This document shows, one piece after another, positions 47,811-60,401 of a stretch of DNA of 64,000 nt. A program made the translations under genes and the position numbers. The stretch's first letter is position 1. Each line of letters starts with the position of its first letter. Source of the stretch: Ailanthus altissimus (taxonomy: Eukaryota; Streptophyta; Magnoliopsida; Sapindales; Simaroubaceae); assembly GCA_946807835.1 (NCBI GenBank), contig OX327686.1:10354001-10418000 (forward strand), written 5' to 3'. The notes beneath the pieces are model-generated. The model worked only from the letters and a program-made list of their open reading frames with translations, searched no databases and was not told the DNA's origin.

Positions 47811-49896
47811 TGTTAGGATTGGTACTTACAGGCTATCCGGTATGTACTAATATTTATAATTTATACAAATGCACATTTTTATTAAATCACTAATTACTTA
47901 ATTATTTAATATTATACTTGTTATGCTACAGACATTGTATGATTTGAAGGAGTTCAGATCTAGTCTAAAAGAGTTTAGATCGGTGCTAAGAGTTAGCATC
48001 ATTGAGAATTATAATTGTTAATAGTTAGCACTGCTAAGAGTTAGCAGGTTATAAGAGTCAGCGAATATCCAAGTGTTAGAGCCTTATCTGTAACGGGACA
48101 AAGATCTGAGGGTATACTAGTAATGACATAGTTGTAAAGAGTTATAATCGGGTGCTAAAAAATGTCATTACGTAAATATATTCTCGAACATTATGTTCTG
48201 GATCTATTTTTACCGATGTAGGTTTGTTGGTGGATCCTTTTTATATAGATCAACGTATGTCATACTTGTAAGGTATAGATTGTTGTTCCTAACTGACCGT
48301 GAGTTTAGAGCTCGTATAGATATATAGGTATCCAGTTAGGACTAGATATCGAACAGACTCAGACATCCTATGTAAGTCATCAATGAAAGGTCCTCTCGAG
48401 TTAATATATATGGTCATTTGACCTGAGCGTCATGGTAGGCTTGTAAGTGATCTACCATACTTTGGTTCTACGTATGTCAAAGACCTTTTATGGTATGACC
48501 GCTAGGTGTCATTGGATATGATCCGATGCTTATAGAGTCCAGTGTGCGTAGATATAGGATCTATCAGCATATATAAGGAGTTATATATTGAGATACTCTG
48601 AGATTATATCTCAGAAAATAATATGGCCATAGGTATTAACTCAGAAAAGAAGTTTCCCATTTGGTTAAACAATATAGTAAATATGTTGCATATATTATTT
48701 ATTGAGATATGAATCTAGAGATAGGTTATGGATAAGCATACGAGAATTTGACAGTGATGATCTATATCCTCACACATTCAGGATATAGATGATGAAAGGC
48801 CTATACGTATGTACTATAACCTCAACTTTTATAGTCAACACGCTAATTTATAATATCTCTGACGTATGAGTGGGGCATTGATCACAGACTTATGAAATAG
48901 TTCAATCTGACAAATCAGACATAGACTTAGAGAGTCTCGTAATATGAAATGTACTCGTTGTACACTGGGATAGTGTACTTGATTAAATTGTTCAATCCAG
49001 TAATATCCAGCATGACCACGGAATGCACGCATATCTGTATTTAAGTGTTAAATAAATTAATTAGTTGACAATTGTTGTTGACAAATAGTATATTGACACA
49101 TGGCGCATGGTGAACCTTTAGTTGAGTTTACTCAAGTGTGTGGTATGGTGAGACCCACTAAGGGTAAACTTGGTAACCATGTAAAAAGAGGCAAAAAAGT
49201 AATTTTATACATTGATTATTTAATGGTTAAATAATCAGAATATCTCAATATTATATAATATTATAATATACTTGGTGCCCAAGTATATATATATATATAT
49301 ATATATACATACATGTATTAATATTATATTAGTGTTTGAGATATATATGTGTGAAATGTGTGTGAGAATAACGTGAGAGAAGCAATTTTAAATTGCAAAA
49401 GAATTGTTGTTGTTTTGAACAACAAAAGGGTTGGCGGCCATTTTGAAGAAAATTTGGAAAGGAAATTATTTCTTTTCTTTTGGATTTCAAGAGTTGAAAT
49501 CTTAGCTACCAATTACAATAATTCAAGCTATTGTTTTATTGATCAAGGGTTGATCAGTGGTAAACACATAACTTAGGGTTTAAAGTGTTAAACCCAGTGC
49601 TAGATACAAAGCTGTTATTCTAAACAGTTAAGCCCACCTTGTTAATTACTAGAACTGCCAATGAATTTCACTTTAGGTGGTTCCAAATTTTAAAGAGTTA
49701 AAAAAAAAACCAGTAGTGAATTTTTTGATCTATTTATATTAATTTGATTAATATAATTTTATTGTGTTCATTATATTTTATGCTTTCATTGTGCCATTCT
49801 GGTGCTAATATATATATGTGAAGCATATATATATGATTTAATATGTATGAGATACGTATTTGGTATAATGAACACATGACACATGTATACACTATA
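47811..49896 (+). mobile_element. Solo LTR, family C, copy 3, nested in element B
   Basis: Runs from TGTTAGGATTGG to ATGTATACA (47,811-49,891, 2,081 bp), with ATATA before and CTATA after, a duplication with one mismatch. It is inverted relative to the copies at 31.5 and 40.4 kb and is the best-preserved member. It contains a (TA)n run (about 49,285-49,307) and no coding domain. Its element family (copia or gypsy) cannot be decided. Confidence 0.8.
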
Positions 49897-52273
49897 GAAT
49901 TGTAGACCTGAATCACATACCCCTATAATAGATTCGACACACTCCCTTTTGACCCTCAATACTTCGATGAGTTTGTTTTAAATGTCGTCTCATGGTCTAC
50001 ATTACTACAACACCCTACATTGGGCTACATTCGACCATCCCTTTAAGCACATAGAGCCCCATTTTATGCTTTTCACTTTTCATCCTTATAGATCATTTTA
50101 ATACCCTTAGTTTTCTCTTTTTCACTCTAACTAAATACCCTTCTTCATCGAGCTTCCCTAAAGATATCAAGTTCCTCCTAAGTTTAAGAACGTGCCTTAC
50201 ACCATGTAAGTCCCTAGGTTTCCCACATTGCATCCTCAACCTTATGTCACCAAACCCCACGATCTCACAGGCCATGTCATTTTTCATTAAAGCTTTACCC
50301 ATGATGGTTTTATAGTTGGTAAATAATGATATGTCAAAACATATTTAGACACTACACCTAGAATCTGGTGTTCACTTACCAGTATATTTTCCCTTAGAGG
50401 TAACTAAGGAGTCTAATACTTCACTGTCATCCTCACGACTTACTATTGCAGTACTTTTATCCCTTCCTTTTGTTTTAAGATAATCCCTCACAAACTTTCA
50501 TTCTCTGTTACAAAGGAAACACTTCTTAGATCTCCTCATTGGTTGGTTGTTCTTTATTCTTTTTGTAATCAAAGCTGTTGCACTATTGGTTTCAGATGTT
50601 TTTCTTAATTTTTTTTAATTCAATGATGCCTTGACATTATTTATTGTAAGAGTCTCCTTATCATACAATAGCGTATCTACAAATTTATCATAACTTGACG
50701 ATAACAAACTTAACAAAATAATGGCCTTATCTTCATAATCCATCTTGATTACTAAACTCAGACATAGATAGTTGATGCAGCTTCTTCTTCACATATAGAT
50801 GATTAGTTAAAGACTTCCTCATATACAAGGTGTCGAGTTTCTTACTGAAAATTCTAGATAGACAACCTAAGAGGGGGGTGAATTGGGTATTTAAAAATTA
50901 ATGCACTAATATAAATAATTTATGCAATTATTAAAACATAAACAAATTTAACAAATAATTGCAATAAATAATATAGTAAGGGATAGAGAGAATGGCACCC
51001 AGATGTTTACGTGGTTCGGCATTCCACACGGCCTATGTCCACACCCCAAGCAACCTACCTTGAGGATTCCACTAACTTGTTTTAAACCACCGCTAAGAAT
51101 CAATACACTTGACTTCTAAAGTGTCAAGAAACCCTTACAACAAATTAGTTTCTAAGGTACCAATTAAATCCCTTACAATTAAAGAGTAACAACTTTCCTC
51201 TCAAAGTATCTACCACAAACACTTAACTTACAATAAAAGAGTAACCACTCTCTTCACAAAGTGTTTTCCACAAATACTTGAATAAAATCAATACAAGATT
51301 TGATAAATAAAATAATTTAAACTCTAAAATGAGTAAATATGAAGTTGTAAGAATAATAAAGCTCTCAATTCCAATATATAACTTTTTTCTCTTCTTTTTT
51401 TTTATCCAAATAAGTGAGGTATTTATAAGAAGTGAAAAATAACCGTTGCTACAGTGCTTTTATAATGACTTAACCGTTGCTACAGTAACGCACAGTATTT
51501 AACCGTTATACAGTAATTCTTCCATTGCTACAATGTTGTAATCGTTGCTATATTGCCCGCTACATTGTCGTAACAGTTGCTACAATGATCTTCACAGAGT
51601 CTTGATCTTTTGCATTTTAGTTGATTTTTTGAAACTTTCAAAACTTTGCACTTTAGTCTAACTTCAATATACTTGAATGATTTGATAATAACTTTTTATA
51701 GATAACTTCAAGTTTACTTCTATAAAATGTTTTAGAAAGCTAACACAATTATTATTCTATTATCAATAAGTTTGTGTACATTTTCTGTCTCATATAGTAC
51801 CAGTATAATTTTAAATTTGTCCTTCTATTTTATTTGCTCATATTTTACCTCACTTATGCATTTAATTATTTTAATACCTAATTACAACCAACACGGTATT
51901 TGTTATCATCAAAACATCAATATGTATGAATATAAAGTCAACACTTCCGTAGACTCAATGTCGTCTCTTCTCTATCTACCTCCCTCAATACTTTATCACT
52001 CAACGCTAATATTATGGTGTTGTGAACTCTTTTCTGAATGGTATCTCAATCTATCTCCAAATATTTCAAAGGTTTCTTCTATTTGCTAGTTGTTGATCGG
52101 GTTGTTTTTCAAGGGTTGAGTCTAACCTTTCTTTAACTAGTAGAGCCTTGAATTTTTTTTCTTCCATAGATTAAAATTATTCATCCCATTAAACTTTTCT
52201 ATATCTTACTTGACAGTTGTCATAGTTTAAATACCACCTAAGTGTATTATTAAACCAAGCTCTAATATCGATT
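49897..52273 (-). pseudogene. Gag-protease remnant of element B
   Basis: The - strand carries a protease-like tail (LHGVRHVLKLRRNLISLGKL, 50,230-50,171) matching element A's LHGVRHVPKVRRNLISLGKL. Decayed gag continues to about 52,230, with the zinc-knuckle region around 50,500-50,530 damaged. A solo LTR interrupts it at 50,846-51,953. Many stops; no pol genes. Confidence 0.8.
50841..51958. mobile_element. Solo LTR, family G, nested in element B gag
   Basis: The element 50,846-51,953 (1,108 bp) starts TGAAAATTCTAGATAGAC, includes the AAGAGGGGGGTGAATTGGG motif common at plant copia LTR starts, and ends AAGTCAACA. Its flanks CTTAC and CTTCC form a one-mismatch duplication, and removing it realigns the gag of B with that of A. 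At 51,446-51,590 it has repeated units built on CCGTTGCTACAGT. Confidence 0.85.
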
Positions 52274-54339
52274 TGTTGAATGAATCTCCTCTTTCTGTGG
52301 GGGAAGATTAGGTTTAGTGCCAACTTCTCGTTGAGATTAACCTTTCACCCTAATGCCCATATATTGCGGAAGCGTATCATTGGCAAGAAAATATAATATC
52401 AAGAATATAAAAGCTATATCAATCAAGAACACAACACAATAACTTACGTGGTTCGATAAAAAGTCTATGTCTATTATGGATCAAGGGATCCTTATCTCTC
52501 AAAAGAATTTATGTAATGTATTTTTGTTCTTCTAAGAACAATAAACGTCTGATAGGGGCGTACATAGTATATTTAATACTTCGACTTGAGAATTTTGCTC
52601 TAAATTATAAATATTTTGTTATTTATTTATTTTTTATTATAAATAGGTGTAGGAGGGAAAATATGACGAATAGGAACAAACGCGAGGCAAATCAGACTAG
52701 AAACGAGCGTGATGCGCTTAAAATATGCCACCGGGCAAACCCAGGCCTGGGCGCTGCGACACCTATGGCTGGGCACTACAGTGCCCAAGGCAAAAAGTTG
52801 GGCACCATGGCACTCAACCGACCACTATTATAGCTTGTGTTAGCGCCGCAGTGCCCATGCGACATATGAAAGGGCCTCTCAAAACTCTTATTATGACTTG
52901 GATTCGAAGGCCTTTGACCTTAGAGTTTCTCATAGCTATAAAGCACTCTTTTATGAGCCAAAACATAGACTTAAAAGAGGCAAAAATACTGAGAAATAAT
53001 TCACACATAAAATTAAGAGATCAAAGTCAAGAAATCAAGATTCAAGTTTAAAATTGAAGATTCAAGTTAAGAAAGAGAGAGAAGCACATCAAGGCGTCTT
53101 CTTAAATAGTTTTTTCCCCTTATTATTATGTTCTTGTTCTTACTATTCTTCATGGATTGGTTTGATACTCTTAATTTTGTGATGAGCTAAACTTGTTGAT
53201 CTAAGGTTAGATTATGTGAACCTAGTTTGTAGTTGAATTTTGTTAATTCTTAGTTTATGAACTTAATACATATAATTGATTCATTCTATTTTGAACTTAA
53301 TGCTTTCATTATACCTGTTAAATTATTTGAATGATTGAGAAATCGTGATGAACTTAACAAAGAGATTTATGAGTTTAGCCTAGAATAGTTTGATGTATGA
53401 TCATAGGGTAACAACTATGAGTTTTATATATGATAGACATATATCTAGATGGCATGTATAGCATGATTTAGACTTGATGTTAATGAATTACATTCTATTC
53501 TAATTACCATAGACATATAAATGATTGTTAGAATGTGTAATCTAGTCACTTAACTATCGACAGTGACTTGTGTTGAGATTAATATCTAAGCCAATCAATT
53601 CGTATTAAGTAATTAACTAAGAAGTTAATAAATCCTATGAAATATTAAGGGATGAATCTATACCCTTGATTATTATTAACTTATGAGTTTAACCATTTAT
53701 TTATTTGTTATCTAGGTTAAGTTTTAGGTTAATTATTTAATTTTCAGATTATAGTTTTCTGGATAATAGTAAAGTAGGTAAATTTTAGTAATTATATAAT
53801 AGAAATAGATCGCATAGCGCTTACGCTTAACTAGTATAGCATATATCAATACCTAACAATGGTTGCACAATAATGCTCACAAGCACTTAGTGTCTACCTA
53901 GTTCTTTAATTTTTCTTAGACTTTAGTCTTTAATGCTTAATTGTATCTAAATGATTTATATAGTGAGTAAAATGTTTATAAAAATCCTAAACTTAGTTGG
54001 AATAAGAGTCCATGTATGTAGAAGTTCAAAACCTACTCAAATAAGTCAAAAAAAAAATACAAAACGGAAAAGCCCAGTCGTTGTAGCACTGCGGTGCACA
54101 ACTACTACTCAATGTAGAGCTGCGGCCTGACTTCCTCTTGGCTATAGCCCCGAGCCCTAGATTTCTTTCTATACGATCCCTTCCTCACTCCCTATATGCA
54201 ATTTAAGCCCTTCATTGCTTTCGATTTTCTATTTTGCCTTCTTTGTACACCCGTCGCATACTCGACTCTATGATGACTTTTTATTAGTATCCATCTTAAT
54301 TTATGCCTATACATGATTGTTGAATCACCACTTCCAACT
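52274..54339 (-). repeat. 5' LTR of element B, split
   Basis: Runs from TGTTGAATG to TTCCAACT. Without the nested 52,550-53,848 it is about 767 bp. Its left edge adjoins the degraded primer-binding site. Confidence 0.82.
52550..53848 (+). mobile_element. Solo LTR, family F, copy 3, nested in element B LTR
   Basis: Starts TGATAGGGGCGTAC, like the TGATAAGGCG of 41,742, and interrupts the element B 5' LTR, which resumes near 53,855 at CAATGGTTGCAC. It has the same GC-rich motif block (52,735-52,860) as other LTRs. The right end and a target duplication are not clear. Confidence 0.72.
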
Positions 54340-54344
54340 GTCTT

Positions 54345-56330
54345 AAAATCAACAGATCATAGATGTGAAATATTAAAAAGAAAAAGTTAATATATCTTAC
54401 TTAAAATCAACAAATTATGTAGCCAAAAAATAATAATTATCCTAAATTTGCGTATATAGATTCTAATAACTATCATATTGCTATTTGAGTATTCCTTTTA
54501 ATTCAAAACTCTAAATAACACAATGAGAGCCATTTTCTATGAATAATATTTAAAGGCCTTGACTTCGATTGTGAGTTTATACATCCACGATTGAAAGCCA
54601 GCTCAGTGCATGTTTGTGGTACCAGTGTGAATTTTTTTCTAGAGATTATTACAACGGCTAATAAAAAAAAAGGAAAGGAAAGGAAAAATAAAAGAAGCAA
54701 AAAACTGCCTGATCAACTGCCATTAACATATTCAAAATATATTTTGAGGAATATTTTAATAAATCAACTAGAGACATCCATGTTCAAAATCTAATTGTGT
54801 GCAATAAATATGTTTCCTCATGCTCACATAGCCCATGGGCGTTGTAGGCTTTCATTTTTTTAAGTTCAAATATATTTATTATTGTGTAAAAATAGCAACA
54901 TAAAACTCTATTTTTTTAATCTAAAAATTCATAAGTTGATTGATAAATTATATTTATATTGTTTTTTATTGTACAACTGATGATGGTTTGATCATGGTGG
55001 AGGTTTATTGGGGTCAATAGATTTAATAATCTTAAGAGAAATTTAGAGAGAGGTTTGAGAGAATTTAAATTTTTAGAGAGAGAGAGATTTCTGTAAAATG
55101 AATTGATTAATTAGTTTTTGCCCCTATAAACGCTTTTTTTTTATAGTAAAAGAGAGTCTGTGGGTTGAGTACATTTACAAATACGACCTCCATTGGCTTT
55201 TTCAATTGATTTACTAAATTACCTTTTAGGAAATTTTATGGCTTCTATATTTATTCCCTGTTTTAAATAGTTTATTTTACAAAATTATTTTGTGAAATAG
55301 GCTTAGTATAATAATTTAGGGTTCTAGTGTTACAAGAATTTTTTGAAGAGTACAATAAAAATTTATTTGGCATAATCTTTTCTTCATTTTTTTTCTTCTT
55401 TATTCGTCTTCTACTTTTTGGAACGTGCTTGGTTTAACTGGTTTGTTCGTCTTCCTCAACTTGCACTTCTTTGTTCTTGCAGTGTTGCGTTCTTGGTAAT
55501 TAGTTGGTGGCATTTTGTTTTAATTCACAACTTGCATTTATCCATCTCGTTGATGATAAAAAGATATTTTATTGAATGAGAGAGATCAGGAAGTTGTAGA
55601 GCTTGAGTCTTAAACTCTCATCTGTTCAGCTCAACGCTGATTAAAGATGTTTTGTTAAAGGAAAATAATGTTATTGCTGAGAGTTTGATTGCTAATTTGG
55701 CATTTAGCCGAAGTGAGTTATTTGCTGCTTTTGTTAATGTTGTAGCCTTGGTCAATGAGAAAAAGCTTGTTGATGATTTAGTTTTCAAGCAACTCGTTGA
55801 TTTCGCTGTCGATGATTTTGAACTTACTGTGAGTTGATAAAAGATGGTAGATTTTAAATCAAGTTTTTAGAGTCACGACAGCACTATGATTGACTTTTTG
55901 ATAAGAAAAATATTTAGGCTCATTGGTTAAAAGGTTTCCTTATAGAAAGGTTTATCGGTACTAGCATTTTTGCATTTATCTCCTTTACGGGCTCATCTTG
56001 CTTTTACTGATGATAATCTAAATTATGATAGGGTGGATGATTTAAATTTAGAGTCTAAGTTTAATGGTAGTGATGATTCTCTTAGACAATAAAAAGCTGG
56101 TTCTGATGTTCCTCTTCTTGGATCATTTTCTCATAAGGCATTAATAAGTCTTTTTGTTTATTTTGTACTTTTATTTTTGTTTGTCCTTTATTGATATTCA
56201 ATGTAATATCTTTTTTATTTATTTTTTTTATTTTGAAAAATAGTGGAAGGGGAAAAGTTCTGATTGAAAAGATGTTCTTGCTAAAGTCGTGATGTGAATT
56301 AGGTTGTCAAAGCTTCACAATATTCAATCA
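54345..56330. other. Unassigned DNA
   Basis: AT-rich with a purine-rich leader-like stretch (55,060-55,095). A short open frame at 55,652-55,837 has a Val/Leu/Asp-rich composition but no domain that I recognise; it may be eroded gypsy polyprotein. Confidence 0.4.
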
Positions 56331-56488
56331 ACATCCATAGGGGTCCAATGACAAGGGTAAGAATCAAGAAAATGAAGAAAGTATTAAATGGGCTAATTGA
56401 GCACATCTCAAATTCGTGCTTTGTTGAAGACACTAATCTGCTCGAATTGAGTGTTCAAGATGATCAATGCCTTGTCAATATTATTTAA
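56331..56488 (+). pseudogene. Possible gypsy polyprotein C-terminal remnant
   Basis: The + strand reads GPMTRVRIKKMKKVLNGLIE, resembling the GPxTRxRxKK...LNGL motif near the end of some plant gypsy polyproteins. It lies just outside the CACTA terminus. Only this short similarity supports it. Confidence 0.45.
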
Positions 56489-57479
56489 GTTTCTTTCACT
56501 ACAACAGAAATAGTCTTCTGCAACAAATGAATTTTGTATGCTAAAGTTGTAATTTTGTTACCATAGACTATTGTAAGAAAAATATGCTTGTCACTAAAAT
56601 CGTTGCCCTACTACTGTTGCGCTACCTTTATAACTATAAAAATAGAACTTTGTCGCCTATGTTAGTCTTGTGCGAGAAATCACTTTTGTTGCTAAGGATT
56701 ATAAAGAAAATGTAAAACAAATCATGAGACAACAAATATTTTGTTGCCCAAACATATTTAGCTCTACAACATTGTTTTGTTGCTTAAAGTGGTTTTGCTC
56801 AATATATTTTTTTATTATTATTTCTTGCAAGAAAATGGATTGGTTGCAAAGAAATTTAAAATACTTATAAAAATATTGGGCGACAAATCAGTTTGCTGCC
56901 TAATTTAATTTTGGCAACAAAACATTTTTGTTATCAAGTGAAAAAAATTCATAATTTTTAATAAAATTATTAATACTTTGGACAATAATTTATAGTAAGA
57001 TAAATTATTATAATTTTAAGTTATAAATTGTATTTGAAGAAGATTTATACGAAGTTAAGTGAAAATTCAACAGTATATGATTATAAGACAATGAATCTAC
57101 CTAAAATTCAATATAAAAAAAATAAATTGAAAGATTTCTTTACATAAATAACCTAAATTCAAAAGAATTAATGACATTTTGTATCCAAAATATACATAAC
57201 AATATCATTAGAATACATGGCATTAATATGTCCACAATATACCGCAGAATATCCAAAATACACCATAATGGCATCATTAGAAAATATCCTATAATAAGCA
57301 AGTCCAAAAGGTTAATGTCATCTATCCAAAGTTCTAATATTAGATAATTAGGTCTAGAAATTAGCTTGAACATTTTGCGTGTGAAAAATAATATCTTGAT
57401 GATCATTTATAAACTAAGTCCCAAAAGTGATGATATGTCATGTATCTCAAATGCTTTAAAGATGAATACCATTTATCTT

Positions 57480-58975
57480 TAGTTAGCTAGTTGAACTCAT
57501 AGAGCGAGATGATATTCCTTGTGAAGACATAATTTGCTGCATGAAGCCCTCAAATTGGGATAACCTAGATTCTAATTGATCAATTGTCTTCTTTTGTTCC
57601 TTAAGCTTACATCTTGAGAATCCAATCTACTTTGTTATGAAGCTATGATATCTTAAAACCTCTCAACCATAAAAGTATCTACAACATGCCTTGAAGGAGG
57701 GCGGGGTCCTCTATCAAGCCTCCAATAATAGCTTGATTTCTTTTCAAGCACTTTAGTGCATATTTTTTGTTGAGTTAATGGTTCTTCTCCCTCCGAAACA
57801 CTTTGTTGTTGTTGTAGCTCTATCATTTGATCATATAAATAAAGCTTTATTAATACATAAAAAAGAAAAAATTAATTATAATTTAATTTATTGGTTCTAT
57901 AATTCTATCATTTTGTTTGTGACAAAACTTTGTTAAGAAAAACCAAAAACATAAAATAAACTTTAGTGGTGTTATTAGTTTATTTTTTGGTCTTTACGAA
58001 ATTTTTGCTCTTGAAGAAAAAGGAAAGAAAGGTCAACAAATAAACTTTAATTATTTTTCAAAACTGACATGAATTGATAAAAAAATTCAAAAGCCCTCAG
58101 AATAAATGGAACTATACTTACATACTTTGATTTTGCCTCCTCATTCACCTATCCGTTTGTCTTGGTGTAATGGGTGACATGAAAAAGCTCTATTTCACCA
58201 TCTACTGTCTCATCCTCAAGATAATTAACAAAAGGTCTTGATCCTCCACAATGGTTATATAAGAGCTTAGCACAATTTACTTTATTTTTTGTAGACTAAA
58301 TCTATAATTAAAAGAACATAAAGATAATTTATTATAGAAAAATAAAGATAAAATGAAGTAGAAGCAAGTATATTAAATAAAAACTTAAAACAGAAAAAAA
58401 AAATAAAGTTTATAACATTAATCTCAATATACCTTAAAAGTTGTAGAATAAAAAATATTATGACAAAGCCAATCCCAATCATCTTGATGAATGTTTGGAT
58501 ATGGATACATAAGTGCCACTTCCATAGATGAAGAATCCAAATAATAGATATACATCCAATGTTGAAAATCACGATATCTCCCACCCATGATATCATTCAC
58601 ACATCAACGAATGTGTGGTAAGTTTAAGTCAATATCAAACTTAGGCTGTTTTTTTTTAAAAAAATGAATGATTTAGTATATATTTGAATATAACACAAAA
58701 GATATATAACAAGAAGTACAAGTGTTTCACTTACTAAAAGTCGATCTAATAGAACTTGCTTCTCTGATTCTGAAATCTTGCTCCATTTCTTATATTTAAG
58801 AGGTGCAAATGTCCTAACCAAATAACCACACTCATTGGATAACATGGAAGAACATTTGCAACCTATTGGTTTATTAGTCTTAGAGATGTATAACTTTATT
58901 TTTCTAGATGATTGTATAATATCATTTGTCTTTTTTCCACGTGTTGGTCCACGAGTTTTTTTTTTTTTTTGTGGC
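57480..58975 (-). pseudogene. Ptta/En-Spm Transposase_24-type gene relic
   Basis: On the - strand, four exon-like blocks follow in the family's order: RGPTRGKKTNDIIQ...KLYISKTNKPIG (58,960-58,840) with a W-S-K-I-S-E-S-E-K stretch; YRDFQHWMYIYYLD and the DDWDWLCHNIFYS part (about 58,590-58,440); NKVNCAKLLYNHCGGSRPF through HVTHYTKTNG (about 58,300-58,130); and LEKKSSYYWRLDRGPRPP (about 57,760-57,690). The third block has a stop where NG-W-VN is expected. The family is the TNPA-like accessory protein of plant CACTA elements, believed to bind subterminal repeats. The separate TNP2 transposase is not visible. Confidence 0.78.
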
Positions 58976-59339
58976 TGGCAATCTATAATAAATGAAGTAT
59001 AAATATTAGTATAAAATAATAAATTATAGCACATTGCCTTAAAAAAATGAAGAAAAATTATACCCATTACAGACCATATTCTAGAATAGCATTACTTGAT
59101 GTGAATCCTTGATCAGACACAAAGAGTTGAGATATTTCTAGTGCTATATGTTTGGTACCTCTATGTCTAGGAACAATCTATTTAATTGAAAAGTAAATAT
59201 TGGAATCTTCAAGTACTAATAACAAATACAATAAAATAAATTAATATAAAAGCTTTTCTTCTTCTTTAAAAGTTTTTTCAAACTTATAACTTTATTACAA
59301 TTTTTAAGCAGAGGACTTTATAAAGTTTTGTACTCATAC

Positions 59340-59534
59340 TATTAAGGAATTATTCTGGAATGATTCCGGAATAATTCATTTATACTCTCCTACCATATAT
59401 ATATGTTATTAATATAAAATATTATTTTCTTATTATGTTATTTTCATATTTTATAATAAGGTTACAACCTATATAAAGGCTCCATTGTACAGTTTATATT
59501 CACAGTGAAATATATTCTCTTTACATTTCTCACA
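59340..59534 (+). repeat. 5' LTR of element E
   Basis: 195 bp, starting TATTAAGG and ending CTCACA. Contains a TATA-like TATATAAAGGC (59,469-59,479). Confidence 0.92.
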
Positions 59535-59699
59535 TGGTATCAAAGCTTTGATTTTTTCACTGTCATTTTGTTTAGCTAGAGATTTGTCGAAATTTTTTCA
59601 AAACCCAACGGAATCCATGGGATTTTTTCGAAAAGTCACCGAAAAATTCTAAAATCTTGCCGTCTTAGCCACCGCCCATCTCAGATTACTTAAAATCCT

Positions 59700-60070
59700 C
59701 CGACTGTTTCAATGCCGTCGATGACGCACCAATCCGAGGCTGGAAACCGCCGGAATAGCACTGCCGCCGGCCACTATCACTTTAGATCCTAGCCATTCTA
59801 TGGCAACGTGACCGACACCACCCACACCAAAATAATCCTCAGTCACCAACAATTTCAACGCCATCGATGATGCGCCAATCCGAGGTTTGAAACTATCGGA
59901 CACGCCGTCAGAATGCCACCACCACCGGTCACTTTCACTTCAGATCCTGGCCATTCTATGACGACGTGACCGACATCGCCCAGATCGAAAGAATCCCCAT
60001 TCATCGATCGTTCAAACGACGTCAAATTTATGTCAATCAGAGGTCGGAGTAAGCCGAACACGCCACCTGA
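59700..60070 (+). repeat. Tandem repeat in element E leader
   Basis: Two diverged copies of a ~147-bp unit: TTTCAATGCCGTCGATGACG (59,706) and TTTCAACGCCATCGATGATG (59,854), each followed by CCAATCCGAGG and, later, AGATCCT..CCATTCTATG. The region is GC-richer than the rest of the element and sits where gag would be expected. Confidence 0.85.
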
Positions 60071-60401
60071 AGTTCACTGTTTCCTATTAGGGGTCTGTTT
60101 GTAAACTTTTCAGTATTTTAAGGTCAGATCATAATTTTCTATTCTTTTGAGAAATTTTTGAAATTTTTAATAGTTTTTAGGCTATTTTGCAATTATAATA
60201 ATTTTTAAGGGTTATTTTATAATTTTTGAAAAGTTTAAGGGCTATTTTGTAATTATATTATTTTATAAGGATCATTTTGTTATTATTAAAAGTTTAGGGA
60301 TCAACTTATAATTAATATAAGTTTAAGGACTAAATTATCATTAGTTTTTTTTAAAAAAAAACAAAGGAAAAATGAAGGAGGGTTTTAAAATTTAAGGATA
60401 A

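Larger units (their letters stand above)
47075..54344 (-). mobile_element. Gag-only copia element B with three nested solo LTRs
   Basis: The LTRs (47,080-47,680 and 52,274-54,339) and interior are related to element A, and GTCTT lies at both outer flanks (47,075-47,079 and 54,340-54,344), a perfect duplication. Orientation is - from the protease text at 50,302-50,093. Solo LTRs are nested at 47,811-49,891, 50,846-51,953 and 52,550-53,848. Subtracting the first two leaves an interior of about 1.39 kb against 1.46 kb in element A, so both lack pol. The primer-binding site next to the right LTR is degraded. Confidence 0.88.

Noticed and set aside
54345..56330. The 61-codon frame at 55,652-55,837 as a gene
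   Set aside because: It is short, without a domain, and in repeat-rich DNA next to a gypsy-like scrap; it is better treated as unassigned.
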